64,000 nt of DNA from Bacillus sp. OK048 (lineage in GTDB: Bacteria > Bacillota > Bacilli > Bacillales > Cytobacillaceae), in assembly GCF_900103525.1 (NCBI RefSeq), contig NZ_FNHN01000006.1:186001-250000 (forward strand). Direction: 5' to 3'. The translations under genes were made by a program, and so were the position numbers. Under the pieces are notes generated by a model that was not told the origin of the DNA, did not search any database, and saw nothing but the letters and a program-made list of their open reading frames with translations. Positions 17,319-26,573 of this stretch are shown here, piece by piece (positions within the stretch are counted from its first letter, which is position 1; each line of letters begins with the position of its first letter).

Positions 17319-18873
17319 GATTCAAATTCGAAAAGGATTACGCTTAAAGGTGGACTGGGAAGAAGAGGGGTTCCAACTTGTTGAAGAAGCTTCAAATGGG
17401 AAGGAAGCTCTTGAAATCCTCCAAACCAAGGATATTGATGTAGTGATTACCGATATGAGAATGCCTATTATGGATGGAGTAGAATTGGCAAAACGTTGTC
17501 ATCAAGAGTTTCCTCATGTAAAAGTCATTGTCTTATCGGGTTATTCCGATTTTGATTATGTGCGGAATTCACTGCAACAAGGCGTTAAAGACTACTTATT
17601 GAAACCTGTTGCCCCTGATGAATTAATAGAAGCATTGAGAAGAATACGGAAAGAAGTAGAGGAAGAGAAAAGAAAACAAATTGAATTTGCACAAATGAGC
17701 CGACTCGTTCATTCTCATTTACAAGAAGTACAGGAACAATTTATCCTTCATTTAGCAAAGGAAGAGCGTTTACAGCTTCCAATTGTGATGGAAAGGCTTC
17801 AGCAGCTTCAGTTAGAAGAACTGGCAAATGAAAATGGAAAAGTACAGTTTATAACAGTGGAAATTAGAGAAAGCCATGATTCCAATCGTATAGAGGAACT
17901 AAGGATACCATTCCAGCTGCTGTGTAAGGAAATCGCCCAACAGCAGACAGCGATCTATGTGTTTACGGATCCAAGTTACCCTAATATGGTTCAATTTTTA
18001 CTGCTAATAGAATCCGATTCTCCACCGACCAATCAGTTCGTTTTGCACATCCAGCAAAATATTAACAAATTACTAAAATTAGAAACTGTTATTGGTATTG
18101 GTATGATTGTGAATGGGCTGTCAGAATACAGGAGTGGATATATTTCCAGTTTACTTGCTTGGAGTCAAAGTCAACTTGGATCGAAGTCGCAGATTATGGA
18201 TCAAACTGCTGCAAGTGAAGAAGTGTTTGACTTTTCACCAGATTTCGAGAAACGGATAACGAATTCAATTGAAAATCTCAATTTTGCTGCTTTTACAGAT
18301 AATTTACAGATTGTTCTTGAAGGTACGGAAGGTCGTTCGGTTATGTCGTTTTCATTTGCGGCCAACCAAGTGTTGTTTATGTTAGGGTCATTAGTCAAAA
18401 AGTATGATGTCGAGACGAAAGACATTCAAAATTCGATTTGGAATTGCCAACAAAATATTTGGAAGCTTTATTCTCAACATAAAGTGAAAGAGGATTTGAT
18501 TCAATTAGCAACGTCAATCATTGAAAAGGTACGTCTTGCTCGTTTTTCCAATAAGAAATTAATCGATAGTATCCGCCATTATTTGGACCAGCATTATGCA
18601 AGTGAAATATCCCTTACCACCTTATCCACTTTGTTTCACATTAATAGTGCCCATTTATCGGAAACCTTCAAACATCATGTCGGCCAGAACTTCAGTGATT
18701 ATCTGGTTACCTTAAGAATGGAAAAGGCCAAACAATTACTTAAAGATAAACAGCTGAAAATCATTGATATCAGCAACTTAGTTGGGTTTTCAAACTCGGG
18801 TTATTTTAGTACGGTCTTTAAAAAACACTTTGGACAAACACCAGTAGAATTTCGGAACTCGATAAGGGAATAG
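17293..18873 (+). CDS. YesN-type AraC response regulator
   Basis: 526 residues. The receiver domain begins MKVLITDDEIQIRKG with Asp 54 as the phosphorylation site (VVITDMRMP) and the conserved Lys in LLKPV near 104. A linker of about 290 residues precedes a C-terminal AraC/XylS DNA-binding domain (from about 425, two helix-turn-helix units, ISNLVGFSNSGYFSTVFKKHFGQTP). The ATG at 17293 follows the AAAGGGGGG site by nine bases and overlaps the kinase gene by 26 bases. An ATG at 17284 lies too close to that site. It should activate the ABC transporter genes downstream. Confidence 0.92.
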   Translation: MKVLITDDEIQIRKGLRLKVDWEEEGFQLVEEASNGKEALEILQTKDIDVVITDMRMPIMDGVELAKRCHQEFPHVKVIVLSGYSDFDYVRNSLQQGVKDYLLKPVAPDELIEALRRIRKEVEEEKRKQIEFAQMSRLVHSHLQEVQEQFILHLAKEERLQLPIVMERLQQLQLEELANENGKVQFITVEIRESHDSNRIEELRIPFQLLCKEIAQQQTAIYVFTDPSYPNMVQFLLLIESDSPPTNQFVLHIQQNINKLLKLETVIGIGMIVNGLSEYRSGYISSLLAWSQSQLGSKSQIMDQTAASEEVFDFSPDFEKRITNSIENLNFAAFTDNLQIVLEGTEGRSVMSFSFAANQVLFMLGSLVKKYDVETKDIQNSIWNCQQNIWKLYSQHKVKEDLIQLATSIIEKVRLARFSNKKLIDSIRHYLDQHYASEISLTTLSTLFHINSAHLSETFKHHVGQNFSDYLVTLRMEKAKQLLKDKQLKIIDISNLVGFSNSGYFSTVFKKHFGQTPVEFRNSIRE

Positions 18874-18901
18874 GTTGGTTTGAAGGGAGGAGGAGATAAA
18901 G

Positions 18902-20215
18902 GTGAAGAAATGGATAGCGGTCATTCTTCTTTTCGGTTTAGCAGGTTTTGCTTTTTTCTATTTTTCCCCACTTTCAAGTGACAGACCAGATAATGAAAAA
19001 CCGGCAAAGCAAATCGAGTTGACCTTTTTACGGAATTTAGGCAATCAAGCGTTTAATCAAGCCTATGAAGAGTTAATCGCAGCTTTTGAAGCATCGCACC
19101 CCACAATTAAGATTAATATGCAATCGATGCACTGGGGAAATGAATACGAATTAAGGCTGCGTACTGAACTAGCTGCAGGAAACCATCCCGATATTATGGC
19201 CATTGATAGTCCGAACCTAGCACTTTATGCAAATTCAGGTTCGCTATTATCGATTGATCCTTATATGAAAGAGGAAGGGAATATTGAAGATATTCCAGAA
19301 GGAGTATTAAAGGGTTTAATCTATAAAGATGAAATTTATCTCGCTCCCATTGTCGAATCGAGTATTGCCTTATTTTACAATATGAATCTTTTCAGAGAGG
19401 CCGGAATCCCCTTTCCTTCAGGAGATCCAAACCATCCCATGACGTGGGATGAAGTGCTAGAGATTGCTAAAAAAATCAACAATCCAACAAAAGGTATCAT
19501 AGGGATTGATCCTGCACAAGGCTTTAATGTTGGAGAAGGTCCTGCTTATTTTAAAATGCCGATTCTATGGCAGTTCGGGGCAGATGTGATTAGTCCAGAT
19601 GGATCAACTGCGGAGGGGTATATCAATTCTAAAGAAGCATTAGAAGCCTTGCGCTTTTATCAAGATTTATATAGGAAGCATGGGGTAGCGACGGTGGAAA
19701 TGCCTCCGGCTCCTTTTGAAACTGATAAGCTTGGGATGACGATATTGGGTTCTTGGGCAATGTCGGAATTGCAACAAACTCCTGGTTTTGTGCTAGGAGA
19801 AGATTTTGGGGTCGCCCCCCTGCCGAAGGGGAAAAATCAAGTTGTTCCAAATGGCGGCTGGGCACTTGGGATTTCATCCAAAACCAAGCATCCGAAGGAA
19901 GCTTGGGAATTTGTAAAATTCGCTACAGGGTATGAGGGTTCAAAAATGTTTGTCAAAATTTCCGGGGATTTACCTGCTAGGTATTCAGTTGCAAAAGACT
20001 TCCCTGAACTCAATAAGTATCCCAAAAATATCTTTGTCCAACAAGACCAAAACTACTCGAAAAATCGGCCAGCAACTCCAGCTTACCCAATCATCAGCGA
20101 AGCTATTAAGGAATTGTTTGAGGAAGTAGGTAAAGAAGGAAAAGATGTTGGCATCGCTGCTAATCAAGCAGCGGAAAAAATTAATAATGGCTTAAAGGAT
20201 ATCAAAAAGCCGTAG
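18902..20215 (+). CDS. Extracellular sugar-binding protein, membrane anchored
   Basis: 437 residues, GTG start behind GGGAGGAGG. It is an ABC-type solute-binding protein of the CUT1 sugar group (IDSPNLALYANSGSLLSI, NNPTKGIIGID, WALGISSKTKHPKEAWEF). The N-terminus has an uncleaved-looking membrane segment (about 4-22) but no lipobox cysteine. It follows the two-component genes by 28 bases and is followed by a terminator, so it belongs to the sensor operon and not to the importer operon. It may present sugar to the kinase, which is inference. A second binding protein is encoded with the permeases. Confidence 0.82.
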   Translation: MKKWIAVILLFGLAGFAFFYFSPLSSDRPDNEKPAKQIELTFLRNLGNQAFNQAYEELIAAFEASHPTIKINMQSMHWGNEYELRLRTELAAGNHPDIMAIDSPNLALYANSGSLLSIDPYMKEEGNIEDIPEGVLKGLIYKDEIYLAPIVESSIALFYNMNLFREAGIPFPSGDPNHPMTWDEVLEIAKKINNPTKGIIGIDPAQGFNVGEGPAYFKMPILWQFGADVISPDGSTAEGYINSKEALEALRFYQDLYRKHGVATVEMPPAPFETDKLGMTILGSWAMSELQQTPGFVLGEDFGVAPLPKGKNQVVPNGGWALGISSKTKHPKEAWEFVKFATGYEGSKMFVKISGDLPARYSVAKDFPELNKYPKNIFVQQDQNYSKNRPATPAYPIISEAIKELFEEVGKEGKDVGIAANQAAEKINNGLKDIKKP

Positions 20216-20217
20216 GG

Positions 20218-20246
20218 TCCTCTAGTTTATGAACTAGAGGATTTTT
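20218..20246 (+). terminator. Terminator after the sensor operon
   Basis: TCCTCTAGTT and AACTAGAGGA form a perfect ten-pair stem with a four-base loop and a five-T tail. Confidence 0.85.
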
Positions 20247-20272
20247 CTATATATGTGAGAATGGATACTTTG

Positions 20273-20286
20273 TGAAAGCGATAGTA
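20273..20286 (+). promoter_or_regulatory. Weak cre-like site before the importer operon
   Basis: TGAAAGCGATAGTA matches 12 of 14 positions of the cre consensus. It sits 117 bases upstream of the first permease gene. This is weak evidence on its own, but it fits a sugar operon. Confidence 0.3.
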
Positions 20287-20402
20287 ACTCCCGAAAATTT
20301 TAAACTGCTTCAACCAAAAATATTAAACTCTTCTTTTTTATCATTTTGTTATATTTAGGTCATTGAAAGGGGTTTCAAACTTTGTAAAGGGAGGGTAAGA
20401 GA

Positions 20403-21368
20403 TTGGAAGAAGTAGTGAAAACAGAGAAAGTTATGCAGGTCCATGCAAGTAAACCAACTAAGTTGAGCAGGAACCTTCTTTATATTAAAAAGAATTATAT
20501 TCTTTATTTGCTGATTGCTCCTGCCGTTATTCTAACGATCATATTTAAGTATATTCCCATATATGGAGCAACGATTGCCTTTAAGGATTTTAGCCCAATC
20601 AGGGGAATTACCGGAAGTGAGTGGGTTGGCTTTAAACACTTTACCAACTTCCTAACATCACCGAACTTCATCGAAATATTAATGAACACGATTAAATTAA
20701 GTTCTTTTGAACTACTAATAGGTTTTCCGATTCCGATCATTTTGGCTCTGATGTTGAATCAGCTAAGAAAATCGAGTGTCAAAAAGAACATTCAATTAGC
20801 CCTTTATGCTCCGCATTTCATATCAGTGGTAGTTGTTTCAGGGATGGTTTTCCTCTTTCTATCACCGGTTGGACCGATTAATGCAATGTTATCTACGTTT
20901 TTAGATAAGCCGATATCGTTCATGTCGGACCCAGACTATTTTAGATCCATCTATATTTGGTCAGGAGTATGGCAAGGGGCAGGCTGGGCATCGATTGTTT
21001 ATGTTGCTGCACTTGCTAACGTTGACCCGCAGCTACATGAGGCTGCAACACTCGATGGAGCGTCACTTTTACAGCGGATCTGGCACATTGATCTTCCAAC
21101 GCTTAAGCCGGTAATGGCGGTATTGTTTATCTTAGCGGCTGGAGGAATCATGGGAATTGGGTTTGAAAAAGCCTACTTAATGCAAACTCCGATGAATTCT
21201 CCATCATCAGAGATTATTGCCACTTATGTATATAAACGAGGCTTACTGGCAGGGGATTACTCGTTTGCTACTGCTGTTGGATTATTTAATGCTGTTGTGA
21301 ATGTGTTTTTACTCGTGTTTGTCAATCAAGTGGTTAAAAAACTAAACGAAGGCGAAGGTCTCGTCTAA
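20403..21368 (+). CDS. ABC sugar permease, LplB type
   Basis: 321 residues, TTG start after AAAGGGAGGG. Six membrane segments, with the EAA-loop motif EAATLDGASLLQRIWHIDLPTL (about residues 219-240) that contacts the ATPase. The LplB/YtcP-related group imports oligosaccharides. It is the first gene of an importer operon (two permeases and a binding protein) next to GH32 and fructokinase genes. No ATPase gene is present, so a shared MsmX-type ATPase is expected. Confidence 0.9.
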   Translation: MEEVVKTEKVMQVHASKPTKLSRNLLYIKKNYILYLLIAPAVILTIIFKYIPIYGATIAFKDFSPIRGITGSEWVGFKHFTNFLTSPNFIEILMNTIKLSSFELLIGFPIPIILALMLNQLRKSSVKKNIQLALYAPHFISVVVVSGMVFLFLSPVGPINAMLSTFLDKPISFMSDPDYFRSIYIWSGVWQGAGWASIVYVAALANVDPQLHEAATLDGASLLQRIWHIDLPTLKPVMAVLFILAAGGIMGIGFEKAYLMQTPMNSPSSEIIATYVYKRGLLAGDYSFATAVGLFNAVVNVFLLVFVNQVVKKLNEGEGLV

Positions 21369-21383
21369 GGAAGGAGGGAAACA

Positions 21384-22271
21384 ATGAACAACCAAATTAA
21401 GCATTCAAAAGGCGATCGAATCCTGCTTCTCACCAATAATATCCTATTGACGGTTATTGTGATTGCGATTGTGGGCCCACTATTGTATGTGTTTCTCTCT
21501 TCTTTCTTAGAACCGAATGCAATCATTCGAAAAGGACTTTCGTTAAACGCTTCAGATTGGTCACTAGAAGGTTATATCCGAATTTTTACCGATGACACGA
21601 TCGTCAGAGGGTTTATCAATTCAATCCTATATTCAGCTGGATTTACGATTGTGACCGTAGCGGTGTCCGTTCTTGCTGGCTATACGTTATCAGTAGACGG
21701 TTTAGTTGGTAAAAAGGTATTTATGATGTTCTTCTTATTCACGATGTTTTTTGGAGGAGGCTTGATTCCTACTTATTTTGTGATCCGAGATTTAGGAATG
21801 CTCAATACGATTTGGGCGATTATTATACCAGGTGCCGTTAATGTCTGGTTTATTATCCTTGCTAGAACGTACTTTAAAGCGGTTCCAAATGAACTGAAGG
21901 AAGCAGCGAGAATCGATGGGGCCTCGGATTTAAGAATTTTTCTAAGTATTATTTTACCTTTATCAAAACCAATCATTTTTGTTCTTGCCCTGTATGCCTT
22001 TATAGGTCAATGGAATGCTTACTTCGATGCCATGATTTACCTGGATGATCGAGAATTATATCCATTGCAATTAGTCCTGCGTTCGATTCTGATTCAAAAC
22101 GAAGTACAGCCAGGGATGGTTGCAGATATTCAGGCTCGAAATGAGCTGATGAGAATCTCAGAAATGATTCGTTATTCATCAATTGTGATTGCAAGTTTAC
22201 CATTATTGATTATGTACCCATTCTTCCAAAAATATTTTGAAAAGGGAGTAATGGTTGGTTCGCTAAAATAA
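21384..22271 (+). CDS. ABC sugar permease, LplC/YtcP type
   Basis: 295 residues, the second permease, with six membrane segments and the EAA-loop ELKEAARIDGASDLRIFLSIILP (about 171-193). It begins 15 bases after the first permease, with an AAGGAGGG site. Together they form the transmembrane heterodimer of a CUT1-type importer, likely for fructo-oligosaccharides given the downstream enzymes. Confidence 0.9.
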   Translation: MNNQIKHSKGDRILLLTNNILLTVIVIAIVGPLLYVFLSSFLEPNAIIRKGLSLNASDWSLEGYIRIFTDDTIVRGFINSILYSAGFTIVTVAVSVLAGYTLSVDGLVGKKVFMMFFLFTMFFGGGLIPTYFVIRDLGMLNTIWAIIIPGAVNVWFIILARTYFKAVPNELKEAARIDGASDLRIFLSIILPLSKPIIFVLALYAFIGQWNAYFDAMIYLDDRELYPLQLVLRSILIQNEVQPGMVADIQARNELMRISEMIRYSSIVIASLPLLIMYPFFQKYFEKGVMVGSLK

Positions 22272-22287
22272 AAAAAAGTGAGGGTCT

Positions 22288-23907
22288 ATGATGAAAAATA
22301 AGGTACTAACAACCGCTTCAGCACTACTTCTTTCAGGGTCACTTATTCTTACCGGCTGCAGCAGTAAAAGCAGCAGCGGGAGTTTCTCTTCTAAGGATTA
22401 TGAGCTTACAAATGTAAAGTTTCCATTGAAAGAAGAAAAAACATTAAAGATTATGACATCCAGTTCACCGCTTGCTCCCAAGGACCCAAATGAAAAGTTA
22501 ATTTTTCAACGCCTAGAAACGCAAACGGGAGTAAAAATTGATTGGAGAAACTATACCGGTGATGTATTTGGTGAAAAACGAAATCTAGCTATTGCTAGTG
22601 GAGAACTTCCAGACGCAATCTTTAACGCTGCCTTCAGCGACTATGAATTATTAAAGCATGCAAAAAACGGGGTTATTGTTCCAGTTGAAGATTTAATCCA
22701 ATATATGCCGAACCTACAAGCTGTCCTTGAAAAGGCACCACAGTATAAAGCGATGATGACAGCACCTGATGGCCATATGTATGCATTCCCATGGATTGAG
22801 GAGTTAGGTGAAGGGAAAGAAAGTATTCACTCACTTGATGCGTTCCCATGGATCAATATGGAATGGTTAAATAAATTAGGATTAGCTGTACCGAAAACAA
22901 CAGAAGAATTAAAACAAGTTTTAATCGCTTTTAAAACACAGGATCCAAATGGCAATGGCGAAGCAGACGAAATCCCAATGTCTTTCATTATTAATGATGG
23001 CGGACAAGATCCACATTCATTATTCGGCGCATTTGGTCTCGGCGATAACTGGGATTTCACGGTGGTAACGAATGACGGAGAAGTAAAACTTACCGCAGCG
23101 GATGAGAGTTATAAAAAGGCGATTAGCTGGTTCAACGATTTATATAATGAAGGTCTTATCGATATTGAAGCATTTGAACATGATTGGAATACGTATCTAG
23201 CAAAAGGCAGAGACAAAAAGTATGGTTTGTACTTTACATGGGATAAAGGGAATATCACCGGAATGGGTGATGACTACGATCTACTTGCTCCATTAAAAGG
23301 ACCAGAAGGGCACCAAAATGTAGCAAGAACTAATGGAATGGGCTTTGATCGTTCTAAATTGGTTGTTACTTCAGCAAATAAAAATCTGGAATTAACAGCG
23401 AAGTGGATTGACCAACTTTATGATCCTGCACAATCTGTCCAAAACAACTGGGGTACATTTGGAGATAAAAAGCAGCAAAATATTTTTGAATGGGATGACA
23501 GTGTAAAAATGTTAAAACACCTTCCTCTAGAAGGTACGGCACCAGTTGAATTAAGAGAAAAGACATCTGTTGGCGGACCGTTAGCGATCTTAGACAGCTA
23601 CTATGGAACAGTGACAACGAAACCAGATGATGCGGCTTGGAGATTGAACTTAATGAAGGAAGTCATGGTTCCTTATATGGAAGCTGAAAATATTTATCCA
23701 AAAGTATTCTTCTCGATTGAGGACCTTGACAGAATTTCTGCCATCGAAACTGACTTGTTTGCTTTTATTAAAAGAAAACGTGCGGAATGGATTGCCAATG
23801 GCGGTGTCGAAAAAGAATGGTCTGATTATCTAGTAGAATTAGATCGACTTGGTCTACAAGAGTGGTTGGACATTAAACAAAAAGGCTATGATCGAAATCA
23901 AGAATAA
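22288..23907 (+). CDS. Oligosaccharide-binding lipoprotein, LplA/YtcQ type
   Basis: 539 residues. Lipoprotein signal peptide with lipobox LTGCSS (Cys at about 24), then a large type of solute-binding fold (about 520 residues) typical of the partners of LplB/LplC permeases. A DPNGNGEADEIP segment (about residues 214-225) looks like the calcium-binding loop of this group. It sits outside the membrane and delivers the sugar to the two permeases encoded directly upstream. A terminator follows. Confidence 0.88.
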   Translation: MMKNKVLTTASALLLSGSLILTGCSSKSSSGSFSSKDYELTNVKFPLKEEKTLKIMTSSSPLAPKDPNEKLIFQRLETQTGVKIDWRNYTGDVFGEKRNLAIASGELPDAIFNAAFSDYELLKHAKNGVIVPVEDLIQYMPNLQAVLEKAPQYKAMMTAPDGHMYAFPWIEELGEGKESIHSLDAFPWINMEWLNKLGLAVPKTTEELKQVLIAFKTQDPNGNGEADEIPMSFIINDGGQDPHSLFGAFGLGDNWDFTVVTNDGEVKLTAADESYKKAISWFNDLYNEGLIDIEAFEHDWNTYLAKGRDKKYGLYFTWDKGNITGMGDDYDLLAPLKGPEGHQNVARTNGMGFDRSKLVVTSANKNLELTAKWIDQLYDPAQSVQNNWGTFGDKKQQNIFEWDDSVKMLKHLPLEGTAPVELREKTSVGGPLAILDSYYGTVTTKPDDAAWRLNLMKEVMVPYMEAENIYPKVFFSIEDLDRISAIETDLFAFIKRKRAEWIANGGVEKEWSDYLVELDRLGLQEWLDIKQKGYDRNQE

Positions 23908-23915
23908 ACAGAATA

Positions 23916-23952
23916 AGGCTGTACAGTGCTTGCACATGCGTACAGTCTTTTT
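23916..23952 (+). terminator. Terminator after the binding lipoprotein gene
   Basis: GGCTGTAC and GTACAGTC form an eight-pair stem (one G-T) around a 15-base loop, followed by five T. It could reduce transcription into the GH32 gene, which follows 30 bases later. Confidence 0.65.
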
Positions 23953-23982
23953 CACTAGCTTGGAAAAAGGGAGAGATATTTT

Positions 23983-25431
23983 ATGACACAAGCATATAAA
24001 GAGAAGTACCGTTCTCAGTTTCATTTTTCACCAAAAGAAAAGTGGATGAATGATCCAAATGGAATGGTCTATTTTAACGAGGAATATCATTTGTTCTATC
24101 AATACCATCCTTATGGTACTACCTGGGGACCGATGCATTGGGGACATGCCGTAAGTAAGGACATGATTCATTGGGAACACCTACCGATTGCGTTGTTCCC
24201 TGATGAGTTAGGAGCGATTTTTTCAGGAAGTGCAGTGGTAGATTGGAATAATACTACTGGCTTTTTTGACCAGGGTCAGCAAGGATTGGTTGCCATTTAT
24301 ACAAGCGCAGGCACCTATCCTAATTCTGACAGACCCCTTCAGCAGCAAAGCTTAGCTTTTAGCAAGGATAATGGAAGAACATGGATAAAGTATGAAGGCA
24401 ATCCTGTTCTTTCGGATATAGACATTATCGATTATCGTGATCCAAAAGTTTTTTGGCATGAAGAGACAAATAAATGGGTGATGGTGCTGGCAACTGGTCA
24501 AACCATTACGATTTACACTTCGCTAAACCTAAAGGAATGGGAGTTTGCAAGTGAATTTGGACATGCGGCAGGTTCACATGATGGAGTGTGGGAATGTCCT
24601 GACTTATTTAACCTGCCAGTAGAGGGTGGAGAAAATAAGTGGGTCATGATTGTAAGCATCGGTGATAATGGTAAAACCAAAGAAGGGTCAAGAACACAAT
24701 ACTTTATTGGTCGGTTTGATGGTACGACTTTTGTAAATGATCATGATGATTCAACAATTCTATGGTTAGATTACGGACGGGATAATTATGCAGGTGTAAG
24801 TTGGTCTGATATACAGGATGGAAGACGCATTTATCTGGGCTGGATGAGTAACTGGCGCTATGCGAATCAAGTTCCAACTGAAGCATGGCGGAGTGCGATG
24901 ACCTTACCGAGAGAATTGTCATTAGTTTCAACCGAAGATGGAATTCGCTTATTCCAAAAACCTGTTGCTGAAATTAGTACGATTAGAAAAGAAATAAAAA
25001 TTTCTACAGAAGAAGCCGGCAATATTCCATTATCATCTTCCTTAATGGAAATAAATATTGAATTTGAAAAAGAAAGTTCAAACCAATTTGGATTTGTCAT
25101 CAAACATTCTGAAGAAGAAAAAACGGTGATAGGTTATGATGTGTTAGAAGAGAAGGTATTCGTGGACCGAACTCTTTCTGGGGATAGTAGCTTTTCGACA
25201 TCTTTTCCAGCGATACAAGAAGCACCTCTGAAATTGGATCAACAACGTTTAAAGCTACAGGTATTTTTGGATACTTCCTCTATCGAGGTATTTGCCAAAA
25301 ATGGGGAGGTTGCTATTACTAACTTACTTTTCCCAAGTGAAGGAAGCAAAGAACTTCTCTTATTTTCAAATGAAGGAACAACAAAGGTGTTGAATTTAAC
25401 ATTAACTGAACTTGATTCAATTTGGAGATAA
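23983..25431 (+). CDS. GH32 beta-fructofuranosidase
   Basis: 482 residues, no signal peptide, so cytosolic. The GH32 motifs are complete: WMNDPNG with nucleophile Asp 24, RDP at 152-154 (transition-state stabiliser Asp 153) and WECPD with acid/base Glu 204. The five-blade propeller is followed by a C-terminal beta-sandwich (from about 330). It would release fructose from imported fructo-oligosaccharides, levan fragments or sucrose. No PTS is nearby, so unphosphorylated substrate from the ABC importer is the likely target. Confidence 0.92.
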   Translation: MTQAYKEKYRSQFHFSPKEKWMNDPNGMVYFNEEYHLFYQYHPYGTTWGPMHWGHAVSKDMIHWEHLPIALFPDELGAIFSGSAVVDWNNTTGFFDQGQQGLVAIYTSAGTYPNSDRPLQQQSLAFSKDNGRTWIKYEGNPVLSDIDIIDYRDPKVFWHEETNKWVMVLATGQTITIYTSLNLKEWEFASEFGHAAGSHDGVWECPDLFNLPVEGGENKWVMIVSIGDNGKTKEGSRTQYFIGRFDGTTFVNDHDDSTILWLDYGRDNYAGVSWSDIQDGRRIYLGWMSNWRYANQVPTEAWRSAMTLPRELSLVSTEDGIRLFQKPVAEISTIRKEIKISTEEAGNIPLSSSLMEINIEFEKESSNQFGFVIKHSEEEKTVIGYDVLEEKVFVDRTLSGDSSFSTSFPAIQEAPLKLDQQRLKLQVFLDTSSIEVFAKNGEVAITNLLFPSEGSKELLLFSNEGTTKVLNLTLTELDSIWR

Positions 25432-25439
25432 CAATTTGA

Positions 25440-25474
25440 AGCTCTAATCGGATAATTGGTTAGAGCTCTTTTTT
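25440..25474 (+). terminator. Terminator between GH32 and fructokinase
   Basis: AGCTCTAA and TTAGAGCT form an eight-pair stem with a 12-base loop and a six-T tail. Fructokinase expression would then depend on read-through or its own promoter. Confidence 0.7.
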
Positions 25475-25492
25475 AATAGGAGGGTGTTTGGA

Positions 25493-26431
25493 ATGAGTTC
25501 ATCCATCGTTTGTGTCGGTGAATTATTAATTGACTTTTTCTGTACGGATGTCGATATCAATTTAATGGAAGGTACCAATTTTCAAAAACAAGCAGGAGGG
25601 GCGCCAGCTAATGTGTGTGCAACGATTGCAAAACTCGGAGGTACTGCTCTATTCTGTGGAAAAGTTGGAAATGACCCGTTCGGACATTTTTTAAAGAAGG
25701 CACTTGATGACGCTCAAGTTAATACGTCAATGGTTGTGCTCGATGATGTACACCCTACAACATTGGCCTTTGTATCCTTACAGGCAAATGGAGAAAGAGA
25801 TTTTGTCTTTAATCGCGGGGCGGACGCCTTTTTAGTAGAGGAAGAACTTGATTATGATAAACTTAATAACGTTGCTATTCACCACTTTGGCTCAGCAACA
25901 GCGTTATTAAATGACCCCTTTCAAACGACTTACTTCAATGTCATGCGCAATGCAAAGAATAGGGGGAAGTTTATTTCGTTTGATCCTAACTTTCGAATAG
26001 ACCTTTGGAAAAACAGGGTTCCTGATTTTATCAAATTAGCCAAGAAGGGGATTGCGATTGCGGATTTTGTAAAAGTAAGTGATGAAGAATTACAAATTAT
26101 TACGGGAATCAGTGATTTAGCTGAGGGCACCCAAGCTTTTCATCAATTAGGCGCCAAAATTGTTGCTGTTACATTAGGAAGCGAGGGAACCTACATCTCT
26201 AATGGTCAGAAGAGCGAAATCGTTCCAAGTGTAAAAGTAAAATCGATAGACTCTACCGGTGCTGGCGATGCCTTTGTTGGTGCTACGCTTTTCCAGTTCG
26301 CCAATGTAAATCCAGCATTCGAAGACTTTGAAGTGCTTAAAAAAATTATTTCATTTAGTAATAAAGTAGGTGCACTTGTTTGCACCAAGGTTGGGGCCAT
26401 TTCTGCAATACCAACGTTAGAGGAGATATAG
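25493..26431 (+). CDS. PfkB-family fructokinase
   Basis: 312 residues. The ribokinase/PfkB signatures are present: [16 protein letters not shown] (35-50) and [11 protein letters not shown] (254-264) with catalytic base Asp 259. It phosphorylates fructose released by the GH32 enzyme, giving fructose-6-phosphate. The ATG at 25493 is eight bases after AGGAGGG. A GTG at 25484 overlaps that site and is rejected. A decayed copy of the 3' end of such a gene, with the same terminator, lies at 51734. Confidence 0.88.
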   Translation: MSSSIVCVGELLIDFFCTDVDINLMEGTNFQKQAGGAPANVCATIAKLGGTALFCGKVGNDPFGHFLKKALDDAQVNTSMVVLDDVHPTTLAFVSLQANGERDFVFNRGADAFLVEEELDYDKLNNVAIHHFGSATALLNDPFQTTYFNVMRNAKNRGKFISFDPNFRIDLWKNRVPDFIKLAKKGIAIADFVKVSDEELQIITGISDLAEGTQAFHQLGAKIVAVTLGSEGTYISNGQKSEIVPSVKVKSIDSTGAGDAFVGATLFQFANVNPAFEDFEVLKKIISFSNKVGALVCTKVGAISAIPTLEEI

Positions 26432-26439
26432 TGAGTATT

Positions 26440-26475
26440 GGATATCCTAATGTTTTATTAGGATATCCTTTTATA
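26440..26475 (+). terminator. Terminator of fructokinase gene (duplicated at 51781)
   Basis: GGATATCCTAAT and ATTAGGATATCC form a perfect 12-pair stem with a five-base loop and a short T run. The same 29 bases recur exactly at 51781-51809. Confidence 0.85.
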
Positions 26476-26510
26476 ATAAATAGCAACAAAGTTTAAGAAA
26501 AGAGCCTTTA

Positions 26511-26557
26511 AAAAAGCCCGATGTTAAGAGGATATCGGAATATCTACTTAACACCAG
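26511..26557 (-). terminator. Terminator of the DUF4855/discoidin gene
   Basis: Read on the minus strand, GTGTTAAG pairs with CTTAACAT around an 18-base loop and is followed by CGGGCTTTTTT. It serves the gene ending at 26574. Confidence 0.6.
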
Positions 26558-26573
26558 GTCTAAGGTTACTCAC

